Assembly (NCBI GenBank): GCA_904063045.1
Contig: CAJFCJ010000005.1
Location: 3,590,165 to 3,654,164 of the forward strand
DNA from: Dimorphilus gyrociliatus
Lineage: Eukaryota; Annelida; Polychaeta; Dinophilidae
Direction of reading: 5' to 3'
Length of the DNA stretch: 64,000 bases
A program made the translations under genes and the position numbers. Below, piece by piece: positions 52,745 through 63,470 of this stretch. Within the stretch, counting starts at the first letter, position 1. The number at the start of each line of letters is the position of its first letter. The notes below the pieces were generated by a model. The model was not told the DNA's origin. It saw only the letters and a program-made list of their open reading frames with translations, and ran no database searches.

Positions 52745-55700
52745 ATGCTGAATTCTTTGCTGGCTAAGCTGTCTACTGCAATCGTTTTATTCCATTGTGT
52801 CTTATCAGTGACAAAAGGTAGGATATTTTCCTTTTTCGTGTCTAATCTAAATGTTTATATGTCGAAAGCGAAACAGACACGTAAGAGTTTGTAATACACA
52901 ATCATCGAGAAATAATAGGATTACATCAGCTCTTACACCAAATGTCGATTTTAGCCTCTTTTTTCTCTCTTTCTGCTAATGTTCACTTATACAAACGAAA
53001 ATATGCTTGCGTCTCGAGTATACATTCATTATCCCTTGTCAGATGTACTTTATAACGGAAGTTCGGTTCTAAAGCATTTCCTGTCCAGTTTGAAACTGTC
53101 TCACGCAAACCTCTGCAAAACTATTCCGTATTCATGAGGTATACCTGCACGACTACGGCGCCAGTTAGACGGCATTTAGCCTATATTTTTTACAATGATA
53201 CAATGTGTACGTAATGAAGCGTTTTTTATACATACAATATGCGTGCAATCAATGCAATAAACTGCAAATTACATTGAAATTTCTACGCAAAGACTATAAA
53301 TTTGCCCTATCTAATTAGTGCATAAAACGCTTTGTTTTGTTGAATTCCTCCCACTGTCTTCGGTTACAAAGTGTGCAATTTATATCTTTGATAGTCTTGA
53401 CAGTAGGCCAAACAGTTTATTTATTAGTATGAATTTTAGCAGCTATGAATAATTTGTGACGTATTAGTGCAGTAAATTTCAACTTTCTAGTCCCTATTCC
53501 AAACCTAATGCTCATAAGAGGAACGCCTATAGACTAAAAGACAAAAAGCAGGGAATTAGGCGGCGGTAGGTTCAAACGTTATTTTTTTACGCTGGAGACT
53601 AGCTCGTTAATGTTTTATATACTGTGTATATATATATGAATATACGTAAATGTATGCTATATATATATTCTGTATAAGCGTTGAAATAAAACATAACCGC
53701 TTATAATGTAAAGATAAATAAAGTATTCAACATAGACAAGGATTCCCTCAATTATCTTTATTATATTTTGAAATGCGAAAAAGTAAAGAGCATGGTCTAT
53801 TCTATTAATATAATATGTTTATAATACATGTACATACATGTATATTACCATATATAAATCTATCTATATATATATATATATATACATGTTGGAAGAAACG
53901 CTTAATGTTGCAGAACAGAGACTTATAGAGACGCTCTGTTAGCTCCTGTTAGGATAAAGCAAAAAAAAAAGCTGTATTAAAAAAAATTTTTTTTGAGGGA
54001 GGGGGAGGGAGGTGGAGGGGTGGTGGTAGGAGATTTACAAAAGAAAAAGAAAAAAGCTTTATAATCGCTTTTTATTTCTCTTTTCTCTTAAGTCTTCGAT
54101 TTGTCTTTATCTTTCTCATTTTTTTTTTAATTTTAGCAGACAAACTCAAGGATTTGTCTGTTGTAAAGCGAGTTTTTATTTTATATACAACTCCCGTTGG
54201 TAAAAAAAAAAAGCGCAACCCATTTGCGATGACATTAAATCGTAATTAGCGTAATGTCACTCGTTCCGAGAGATTCTTTCTATTCTGTCTCTTTCTTCGT
54301 CCCCTCCATTTTATCCGACTTCTATCCCTCCCTCCCGACCTTCTTAACAGTGGTAATTATTCAAAACTTTGCATTCGGATGACGGATCTGGTTTTTGTCT
54401 GATGCACGCGATTATTTTAATTAAAAGGGAAGTGTTTAAAAAAAAACAAGTTTCTTCGTGTTTTAATCTCTCCTTTCCCCGCCATCTTTACTACAGTCGG
54501 TTTGTTTGTCAAACTATATCGTTATTTTTGCACTTTACGTCTGTCATCTATTACTTAATTCCATTATATTTCGATGATTGCGTAATTTACATTACAGAAA
54601 TAATCAAGTTAATTCTTTGTCAGATATTGGAACCAGGCGGAAGTTGGTTGTAACAGCTGTAAAAGTAAGTAAGAATGATACATAGAAACTAATAAAAAGG
54701 GGAATTTTTAAGGGTTTTAAGGTTCTTTCGACCAATTGATTTTTTCTTAAGTTCTAATGCATTCCTTCCGGTCTATTCTCTTAACAGGAAGCACCTTATT
54801 TAGATACGACAACGTCGAACAGGACCTCAAGACGTTACGTAGGTTATATCCCGGAGTTGCTAGATCATTTAGCGGCTCGTTTAAAATTTGACTACGAAAT
54901 AAGACTGATAGACGAATACGGCTACTGCAAAAGGACGTCTAGCAGGGACAATTGCACGGTCGATAAGTGGAATGGTATGGTTAAAGAGATCCTTTATAAT
55001 GTGCGTATAAATTACTATAAAAAAATATAAATAAACGTACTCTATCTCCGATATCTATAAAAAAAAGGGTATCGATTAAAGATTACTGCTTAATTTTGCA
55101 GAAAGCCGACTTATCCGGACCGATGCTGATGACTAGAGAACGAGCAAAGTTTTTACAGTTCACGAGCGCCTTATTCTACGATACGGCTTCTGTTCTAATC
55201 CGCCGAGACGAAAGGGAAGATTATAACATTACACTAGCAACAGATTTATGGAAGAAGAGGAGATATTTAGCATTTGGTATTCTGAAATCAGGAGCTGAAA
55301 GTGTGTTCTTAAAGAGGCTATCAAGATCCAGTACGGCGTACAGAAGGTTATATAGCTATCTCAAAAAGCAAAGTCGAATGTGCACTTATTACAAAACGTG
55401 TCTAAGTAAAGTAATAACCGGTATAAGGACAAGGAGGAGGGGAAAAAGGATCGGATTCGCCTTCATACTTATCAGATCCAAAGCGGAATACGAAGCGTTT
55501 AACATAATTCGACGCTCGTTCGACAATAAGCCTCAATGCGATTTAACAGTTACTGATAGTTTCCTTTTTAAAATTCCAAGGGGACTTGCTGTAAGAAAAA
55601 ATGGGGAATTTTCGGAAAAAATTACTCAGGAAATAATTCAAATGGCAAAAGATGGCGTTCTTGCCAATTTATACGCTAGATGGTTCATTGGGTTAACCTG

Positions 55701-55905
55701 CGATAATAGTCTTATCTACCAAGAAAAAGTAAAAGAGAGATTACTAGATGACTATTTTACAGAATATTCTAATTCTATGGGAGAGAACGTTTTCGACGCC
55801 TTTACAAACAACACTCAAAAAATACGTTTATCAATAAGATATATATTATTGTGGTCTTCCTTAATTGCTTTAACAGTAAATCATTATTCACTTACCATTA
55901 TATAA
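52745..55905 (+). CDS. Poreless ionotropic-glutamate-receptor-like ligand-binding protein
   Basis: Four plus-strand exons: 52745-52817, 54624-54664, 54788-55000 and 55102-55905 (376 residues, frame continuous). Exon 1 encodes a signal peptide (MLNSLLAKLSTAIVLFHCVL). Exons 2-3 give lobe S1 of an iGluR ligand-binding domain: RRKLVVTAVKEAPYLD, GYIPELLDHLAARLKFDYEI and KWNGMVKEILYN. Exon 4 opens with DLSGPMLMTRERAKFLQFTS, keeping an Arg where iGluRs bind the amino-acid carboxylate. Next comes TASVLIRRDERED and, only about 20 residues on, S2 (LAFGILKSGAESVFL). The M1, pore loop and M3 segments, normally over 100 residues, are absent, and no intron can hide them because exon 4 is uninterrupted. The S2 cysteine pair (QCDLTV and GLTCDN) is kept. 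The last 24 residues are hydrophobic with no cytoplasmic tail: a GPI signal or a single membrane helix. No amino-terminal domain is seen in the 1.8 kb first intron. Confidence 0.82.
52818..54623 (+). other. Intron 1 of the receptor-like gene
   Basis: A 1.8 kb intron between the signal-peptide exon and lobe S1. An iGluR amino-terminal domain would need about 1.2 kb of coding sequence, and no suitable frames are found on this strand. It includes (TA)n near 53866-53885 and a G-rich patch at about 53996-54032. Confidence 0.55.
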
Positions 55906-58071
55906 GGTAATACAAACAAACTGGTAAATATTTAAAAGTATCTAATCAACCTAATACAAAAGGGAATAATAGTTGTATATATATATATATATATTAAAAA
56001 AACACTACAACCAATACAACGCATTTTATTTATTGTATCTAATTAAATTCAACAGAAAAGAAAAATGGCTACTTTATTTTCTTAATAAAAAATATGGACA
56101 AACTACAAAGAAATGAGGATAGAAAGTAAAAGGATAATAATAACATATATTACATATATACAGAATATTCTATCCCTTTAAGATTCAATTCAATATTGTT
56201 TACTTCACTTGCTTCATTCACAGATTACAACAACTAAAAACATTATATTGATAATAACAAATTTCTTTAAGTATTCATAAAACTTGTTATTATATTATTT
56301 TCTGTCAATCTTTTTATCAGCTGTCATATTTTATTCAATATTTCGTTTTTCTTTTCTTCTCCTCTTTCTCCTTCCTCTCTCCCCCTTCTCCCTTTTTATT
56401 TGTCTCTATATGCTTTTCTATATTCTTATCACCTTTAGGCCTATTTACAATTAGGGAGAAAATTATGGAAAATTTCTGTCATCTTCTTTACGATGATTAG
56501 TATATGATTGATATCGTAGGGTAGCAGAATTTATTATGAGATGGAAGGATTTTACAATACGTTATTATATTTTGCTTCTATCGGTGAAGTTAGACTAAAT
56601 AAATTTATTATTCATTAATGAAATTAAGTTTAATTTATTCTGTGAGAAGTTTATTAATATCATAGAATACTAGATGAAAAACGTTTACATATATATTGCC
56701 TAAAAGCTTTCAATTGTTATTGGTTTCGTACTCTTTTTTAACCGTTTAACGTAACTTAAAGGATAATTGGAAAGATTAAGAATGGGATTATTTTAGAAGA
56801 ATTAGGGACGGGGAAAAAAACCCGTTAATATCCATTTAACAAGGTTTAGATGTTATATTTTAACTCACTATGAAATATTTATTAGAAAGATTCCTTTCTC
56901 TTATTTGCTTAGATATAGGAACGTAATCTTGAAAAAAAATATGTCTACAGATGAGATAAAGTATAATCCTTCCGTTAAAGAATCCCAACTAAGAATTGTT
57001 AACTTTTTTCTTTGTTTTCTCTCTCTCTTTTTCCTTTTGTCCAGTTTTCTCTTTTTTTTTTTTAATCTCTAATGTCACTCAACACACGAAAAGTAGACAA
57101 AGATATAGGTTTTTCTATCTTTTATGACTTTTATACGTTGTAAGGGATCTTTATCTTTCTTTAAATAATAATAGGTTTAAAGCATACATATTAAAAATCA
57201 TATTATATCATTTATATGACAATAAAGTTGTGAAGTTAAATATATCGCAAATATTTCTCTTTCTAAAAATATATAAAATCTGATGTAAAATACAATAATA
57301 TAGAAAACTGATCAGTCAACAATTGTATACAACTAAAGGAGCTATCTTTCTTTAACAGAGAATCATGGGGCAAGGTGTATACAATATCTATTTGAAATGT
57401 ATAAAGACTTATTGATTATATATATATCTATATATATATTGAAATTTGTATATAGACATATATAGATACATATATATATATATATTACATGTAAGTAATC
57501 TAATGTACAACGTTGAATTAAATAATCATTCAATCCTCAATTGATATTCTCCTCTCTTTTTTTCAAAATGTTTTATTAATCGCTTCTTTTATTAATAAAT
57601 ATATATTATAAATACATTACTTTTTATTTACTCTATGAAATAATATTAGACCATTTTATGATTATGGTTTATCTTTTAAACAAAAGTTGACTGTGCAAAT
57701 AATTATCTATTAACTGAAATTTTATATAAGCCTAGTATATTTTTTTTCGTTCTTTTCCTTCCTTCCTTCTCTCTCTCTCTCTATCTCCATCTATCTCTTT
57801 GTTTTTAAAAAAAAAACTGTCATAAAAAGAACATAAAAATATTTTTATAAATATTTACACTAGAGTTTAATAAATTTTATATTTTTTATTAATGTTTAAA
57901 AGAAAATCAGAAAAAGAGAGCAAATAGAAGAATGTTAACAAAATTTTGAAGAGAAAGGAAGGGAGTGAAAGAGGTAGAAGGTTTACAAAAAAGAGTAAAA
58001 AATAATAGCAAGACAAATCTAAAGGTGAAGAGAAAGATTGAAAAATTTCTCCGTCTTTTTTAAAACTAGTT
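55906..58071. other. AT-rich intergenic region without genes
   Basis: About 2.2 kb with strong AT bias and TA tracts (about 55978-55995 and 57418-57485). No open frame with splice support was found on either strand. Confidence 0.55.
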
Positions 58072-59601
58072 ATGAGCTGTTTTAAAGTTATAATAACGCT
58101 TATAATCTTTATTATTATTGCAAAACAATTGATTATAATAAACAGGTAAGCAAGTAGATAAATAGTATTATATTTTAATTTATTAAAAAACCTAAAAACA
58201 CAAGAACAGTTTTTAGATAAAACAGATGTTACATAGCAATTTTATATATATAAATTATATATACTAATATAGAACAATTATCGATAACAAGGCTAATAAA
58301 AATCATGATATGTTAAACGCATGGGACCATGCAAAGAAAAGACTTAAAGATACGTTAAATCAAGTTGGAAAGAATTTTACAAATATTCCATTAGGGGATC
58401 ATTTATTATTATTTACGAAAAGAATTAGAGTTTTTGGTAAAAGCGCCATTGATTTCCTAGAAAGAGCCCTAAACTCTAATCAAGTAGTACCTTATATTTT
58501 CTATTATTATCTCTACTTTTGTTAACTGTTAAACGATTCGATTGATTTTTCTTTTAAAAAAATGATGTTTCGATTAACGAAGAAACGATAAAGGGTAAAG
58601 TAAAAACAAGTATTTAAGATAGATGGCGTATTGGTATATCGAACATCTTAGTCATCTTTCGAATCTTTTTTTGTTAACAATTTGTAAAGTTTTCATCACG
58701 AAATCAAAATAAACAGGTTTCACGTTCCTTGAGGGTTTTTGACGATTTCCTTTATAAGACTGCATCGAGTTTCAACTATTTTTTTAAGTACCTTTCTGAT
58801 TATATCAAAGTTTATAAAGAGCAAAAAACTAAAAGAATAAACGAGAGGGAAGCAGAAAGATATTACAATGAAAGAAGGAATATTGTTGGAGCGATTGCTA
58901 ATCCTTTTATAGGAATTGTACACTTATTGAGATATTTAAAAGATTATAGCAAAGACGAGATTAGATTGTGGAATTTTCGTCGGTATCCTAACCGTAATGA
59001 AGTCAAGAGGAAACATAGCAATGCCTACCGTTCCTGTCAAGTCATATTGAATTGTAAGTTTAGATTACCCTATAATGTAAATATTACGAATGGACAGCAT
59101 TATCTGAAATTTTTCTACTAGGCCCATTTTATTTGGTAATCAAAATGCCTCTGACAACTTCAGGGCCAATTGTCTGGGTCAGATTATGCAATTCACGTAC
59201 CTGGATATGTTTTAGGACATATATATTAGTTTTTATAACATTATCAACCATCCTTTTTTCTATTAATAGCTTGCAGAAGAGTTCTAATTTTCTGTGTAGA
59301 AAGGATTCTACTCCTTAGTGCTATAGCATTGAGCTTACTCGTCTTCTTCAAAGTCGTTTCACCAAAAAATTGCAAAGCTTCACATCAAAGTTTAAAAAGA
59401 AGACCCATCGTAACAACCAGAATAAGAATTCATTACGGATGCAATGATATTAATGGTACAACGGTTCACCTAGTTGAGGGGGAGGGTCATAAAACACGAA
59501 TTTATGTTGAAGATATTTCCAGAGCTGGCAAACATTCTCAAGTGATAAAATATTATCGTGTGGTGAATGTCCTAGATAACGAAAGCGAAGATATTGAATA
59601 A
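58072..59601 (+). CDS. Unrecognised signal-peptide and single-TM protein (orphan gene A)
   Basis: Not recognised. Proposed exons: 58072-58145, 58273-58483, 58717-59053, 59098-59196 and 59270-59601 (350 residues, phases consistent). Exon 1 encodes a very hydrophobic signal sequence (MSCFKVIITLIIFIIIAKQL). The next 240 residues are polar, basic and helix-prone (AWDHAKKRLKDTLNQVGKNF, KVYKEQKTKRINEREAERYY), probably an ectodomain with few cysteines. The last exon holds a membrane helix (LLLSAIALSLLVFF), then about 75 residues of probable cytoplasmic tail with RIRIHYGCNDINGTTVHLV and an acidic end (NESEDIE). Junctions of exons 4 and 5 are the weakest: the fourth exon could begin at 59123 instead of 59098 in the same frame, and its donor is poor. 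It lies 2.2 kb downstream of the receptor-like gene on the same strand. Confidence 0.5.
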
Positions 59602-60186
59602 CATAAATCAACTATTCTATTTAACTCGTTTGAACAATCTATTTAAAAATGTAGTCTCAATTTCTCTTAGCTTTAAGAGTCCTTAATCGAATCTTATTAG
59701 AAAAAAGCACTTCATAAATTCATTTATACTATTAATCAGAGAAAAAATATGTTATTCCCCTGAAGTTTATAAGTGAAAGTTTATATTGAGATCTCAGCAG
59801 GGAGCGCGATTTCCCCAAACCAACACTAGGTGACTCTTGTTCTTCCAAATACGATCCTAGTATCTTAGGCACTGGGTAAGGCGAATTCAATTTGGGCGTG
59901 AGTTGCGCGCTCTAATTATGTTCAATAATATTCGACGAACAGACATATTGTTATAGGAATAATAAAAAGCATTTTAGTCAAATTTCCCCGTATTCTATTG
60001 ATAACAAATTATGTTGAAGGAGCCCTACATATATATATATGTCAACCCAGCAAAAAAGCCGCCAGGTGAAGGGGGGTTAGGCAGTAGAGAATTTGAAGCG
60101 GGCGGGGGGTTAAAACTTTTAATATAATGGAATCGCCCGTAACGCGCAGAACAACCGAACAGTTCGTATTCTGCTATGAAATAAGA
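59602..60186. other. Spacer between orphan genes A and B
   Basis: About 585 bases. Two patches are GC-richer than the surroundings (about 59798-59920 and 60050-60145, the latter with runs of six G). No coding frame was recognised. Confidence 0.45.
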
Positions 60187-60708
60187 ATGTTAAACCAGCA
60201 CGCTTCTCTCCTTTTTCTTATTGGTCAAATATATTATTTAATACATACAAGGTAAGCTCTATATGATTAAAAATAGAATAAATTTATAGTATACACAGTA
60301 CACTGAGAATACCATATTCTCTTAAAACTTTGTTTTTGTTTAAAAAGCTAGCTTAAAAAATACTTTTATATTTAAATATAAAACTTTCCTTGTCTTCTGT
60401 ACGCTTAGTTCACAGTCTACTTATTACATTTGAACTAATTTGCCTTTTTTTTCTTTACTCCCCTTTATCGTATCGTACATTTTAGCGAATCAACTGCTAA
60501 TGCACCAGGTGATTGTGGAGAACAAAGAAACGCTTATCCCACAGCTATAGAAATGCTACGAATACAAACTACGAAAATGTGTAGAAGATACTATATAATA
60601 CTGTTTACCGTACTATTACTTCTTACTATTTTAATTGTACTACAATGTGTTCAAATAAAATTGGATAGACGGTGCAAACAAAAATCTTTCGACGTTATCG
60701 TTGTTTAA
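60187..60708 (+). CDS. Small signal-peptide and TM protein (orphan gene B)
   Basis: Not recognised; 95 residues in two exons, 60187-60251 and 60486-60708. Exon 1 encodes a hydrophobic leader (MLNQHASLLFLIGQIYYLIH). The intron is in phase 2, just after the leader. Exon 2 encodes a short ectodomain with one Cys (GDCGEQRNAYPTAIEML), a clear membrane helix (YYIILFTVLLLLTILIVL) preceded by CRR and followed by basic residues, and a short tail ending DVIVV. The shortness is a reason for caution, but splice sites, leader and membrane helix agree. Its layout parallels the genes on either side. The terminal IVV might act as a PDZ ligand, which is speculative. Confidence 0.45.
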
Positions 60709-61358
60709 CGATTGAAAAACAAACTTATTAACGAACTGCTAAAGGAGTTTTTGGGAGGAGGAGGAGGAAAAAAACACTTTTAGTTTGTATACTTTAAATT
60801 TATTCTTTTTTTCGTATTTAGTCAAGTGGTTGAAAGCCAAATAAGAGTGTGTTGTTTATTACAATTCGCAAGTAGTCCTGAAAAAGGATAAGAAAAGTTA
60901 AAAACTTTGTATAACAACAACTTGCATCTTATAAATTCTGTGTTAATGTTTATTGTTTGATTTGTTTTTTTTTATACATATAGATTTTATTTATTAGTAA
61001 TAAAACATAGACAAATAAGATATTACTCTTATCTTTTCTTATTCTTCATCTGGCTCATTTTCAACCATGTATATTACATAGAGCATTTATCTGTACCTAT
61101 ACAATAATAAAAGTTTATACACACTGTACTATCTGTATTTGTAATTCGATAGAGCTTTAAATTCCATTAAAATTTTCATCTTAAATTATCAATGCAATTG
61201 AAGAGAAAGACTATCCAGAAAGGGAATATATCAACTTTGTAAATATTTACTTTATTTTGAAATATTATCGAGTGATAAATTTTCAAAAAAATATTGAATA
61301 TTTGTAGTTTGATTGTCGTCATCAATTCTATTAATTTTTTCATTATAAAACTATCTAA
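60709..61358. other. Spacer between orphan genes B and C
   Basis: 650 bases, AT-rich. It should carry the 3' end of gene B, with AATAAA-like signals near 61000. Nothing else seen. Confidence 0.45.
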
Positions 61359-61974
61359 ATGACAAACGCCTACGCCATCTTGTTTATTCTATCTATTCAA
61401 TGGATAAGACACTTAAGAGAGGGGTGTTTAATTGACAAGTTAGTTATAAAGAAATATAAAATTCGTTTTATATAGTAATATATAAGTGTAAGTGCGATTT
61501 GTTTTCTAGCCAAAAAGTATTAGTTAGAGTGAAAACTAGAGATTTTGCACAATTAGATCCATTCAACATCTTTTATTCTCAATACGAAATCGAATCAGAT
61601 GATTATAACAGTGAATTATGGAAAGTTCATTCTAATTTACTTCTTTTATCATTGATGTCAATACTATTGCTACTGTTGGCCTACTTTTCGCTAAGATACT
61701 GTTACATTCGAAAGGCCGAAAAGAGCAAGGAAAAGAAGCTGGGTAGAATTCTATTGAGATATTTATATACCTTTCAATTTTCCCCATTTTTTACAAATAT
61801 ACTCTTTAAAGTTTCTATTTTAATAACTCATTAGATTCGAATAGGGAGACACCAACAAAGAGTTTACAGATAAAGGTCAGACGTAGAAAAGGTATAATAA
61901 CCGGTGTTTACACTTCAACAAATAGCGGAAGAACATGGAAAGCATACACACCTAGATATATATATAAAAATTGA
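61359..61974 (+). CDS. Small signal-peptide and TM protein (orphan gene C)
   Basis: Not recognised; 150 residues in three exons, 61359-61438, 61510-61742 and 61835-61974, with consistent phases. Exon 1 gives a leader (MTNAYAILFILSIQWIRHL), and the first intron is in phase 2, as in the two preceding genes. Exon 2 has a short ectodomain (QKVLVRVKTRDFAQLDPFNI), then a membrane helix (LLLLSLMSILLLLLAYFSL) and the basic stop-transfer RYCYIRKAEKSKEKK. Exon 3 encodes a basic tail (LQIKVRRRKGIITGVYTSTN). The tail faintly resembles the tail of gene A in its Gly/Thr/Val pattern before a Tyr. The frame in exon 2 runs on past its donor to a stop at 61834, so an unspliced form would be shorter. Confidence 0.5.
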
Positions 61975-62378
61975 TACTAAATGAATAAAATTGAATTTGT
62001 CTGTAATAAGTGAAATTATAAAGAGAAATATAAAAAAAAGTGGAAATAAAATCTTAAATATTGTTACATAAAACTGTATATACTATTATTAGTTTGGCAA
62101 GGCTATTGCACACTTTCTATACAGAACATTACCTTAGAATCGTAGTACAATTATTATTTTATCAAATTGATAATTGTTCACAATTTATATACTATAAAGG
62201 AATATAAAACATTTTCATTCTGGGGAAGTTTCGAATGAATATGACTAATAAACTATTATAATCGCTATCTATATATAGATTAAGGCTTTTAATGGATGAG
62301 TAAAAATTCGTGCCATATGTATATTCTGTCAAGAGTTTAAGGGAACTGCCCTTCTTTTGTCTATCATATATTTATAGA
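61975..62378. other. Convergent spacer between orphan gene C and the next minus-strand gene
   Basis: About 400 bases, AT-rich, with no gene seen. The two 3' untranslated regions should meet here. Confidence 0.45.
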
Positions 62379-62870
62379 TTAAGAATACAAGATTTTCTCA
62401 TGAATTAGCATTTCGTTAAATTCACGATCCTCCCTAATATGGTTCCATATTAATTCGAACAATAGAAATTCAACATCGGCATCTTCGCAACATTCTCTTA
62501 ATAAATCTTCGTCCGCTTTTAATTCAAAATTACATTGACGCTTTTGTTCTTCAATGGAAATGTAATCAGGATGTGGCCATCTTTCATCCGATCCTACACT
62601 ATAAGGTACAACGCCTCCGATATCAATCTTTCCCTGAGCAATTTCACAGTCTGTTGATGTGGAAACATCCGTCGTCCTACATAAATTTGATGTTATAAAG
62701 TTAGACTGGAAATATGATGGTTGTTGGTGTAGTATTGTAGAAAATTGTGGTTGTCTGACAAGAGAAAAGGGAAGTATATGGCCTGAGTTAGTCCTAATTC
62801 GAACCAAATGAATTGGATGACTAATCATTTTTCCAGGAAGAATGATTTTATCAGCAATTAAACGATTCAT
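62379..62870 (-). CDS. Unrecognised small protein, single exon
   Basis: Not recognised; 163 residues from the ATG at 62870 (MNRLIADKIILPGKM). The N-terminal part is basic and polar (HPIHLVRIRTNSGHILPFSL). The middle is Ser/Thr/Gln-rich. The C-terminal 60 residues are acidic and helix-prone, with several cysteines (LKADEDLLRECCEDADVEFL, then FELIWNHIRED). No signal peptide or membrane helix is evident, so it is probably intracellular. A TTG nine bases upstream extends the frame but is not a credible start. It could be the last exon of a longer gene, but no acceptor was pinned down upstream. It lies 600 bases from the DNAJB-type gene, on the same strand. Confidence 0.5.
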   Translation of the reverse strand: MNRLIADKIILPGKMISHPIHLVRIRTNSGHILPFSLVRQPQFSTILHQQPSYFQSNFITSNLCRTTDVSTSTDCEIAQGKIDIGGVVPYSVGSDERWPHPDYISIEEQKRQCNFELKADEDLLRECCEDADVEFLLFELIWNHIREDREFNEMLIHEKILYS

Positions 62871-63298
62871 ACCACACAAGTCTTAAGTTAGTTAGACAAC
62901 ATGGTAAGTCTTTGTTAAAAGAACAATCAATGATCACATTCCGTTTAAAAAACCTTCTATAATTCTAATAACGAAACGTCGTAGGACACAAAAAAAGTGG
63001 TTCTTTTCTTTTCTCTCTTTTTTTAAAGTAAATAGAGAAACGTCATTTATTCGAAAAAATTACGATTATTAAATGATCACATATATATATATATATATGA
63101 TTACACATATATAAATGTATACATATATATATATGATTCTTATGAATTTTCATTATTTAAATTATCAATATTTATTAATTTTTGTATAATATAATACAAT
63201 TGTTAATTTTTTTTCTTTTTGCATGCACGTGAAACAACATTTCCTAAAAATGTCTCTTATATTGACTTACAAGTATTAAATTTTTAACTTATTCCTTT

Positions 63299-63344
<46 letters not shown>

Positions 63345-63470
63345 AATATATTAAGTTATATACAATCAATTAAACTCTTTTTCTCCATACGACTTTTAAT
63401 TTTTTTCCCCTTCTTAGTCCTTCACAAAAGGCACAATCACAGGCGACTTCTGCGTATATAACAAATTACT
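62871..63470. other. Spacer with TA tracts between two minus-strand genes
   Basis: About 600 bases dominated by T runs and TA repeats (about 63079-63142 and 63300-63353). It should hold the 3' untranslated region of the DNAJB-type gene. No coding frame is seen. Confidence 0.5.
63300..63353. repeat. (TA)n microsatellite
   Basis: About 54 bases of nearly pure TA with two small interruptions. Confidence 0.85.

Noticed and set aside
54369-54653. Open frame of 94 residues just before lobe S1
   Set aside because: It is low-complexity and in a different frame from the S1 exon, which has its own acceptor at 54623.
59850-59930. Spliced-leader RNA-like pattern (a GGTAAGG site followed by CAATTTGGG)
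   Set aside because: No conserved leader, no convincing Sm site or three-stem structure, and no tandem copies in the window.
62871-62879. Upstream start for the small gene at 62.4-62.9 kb
   Set aside because: It depends on a TTG codon, which is not a credible start here; the ATG at 62870 is used.
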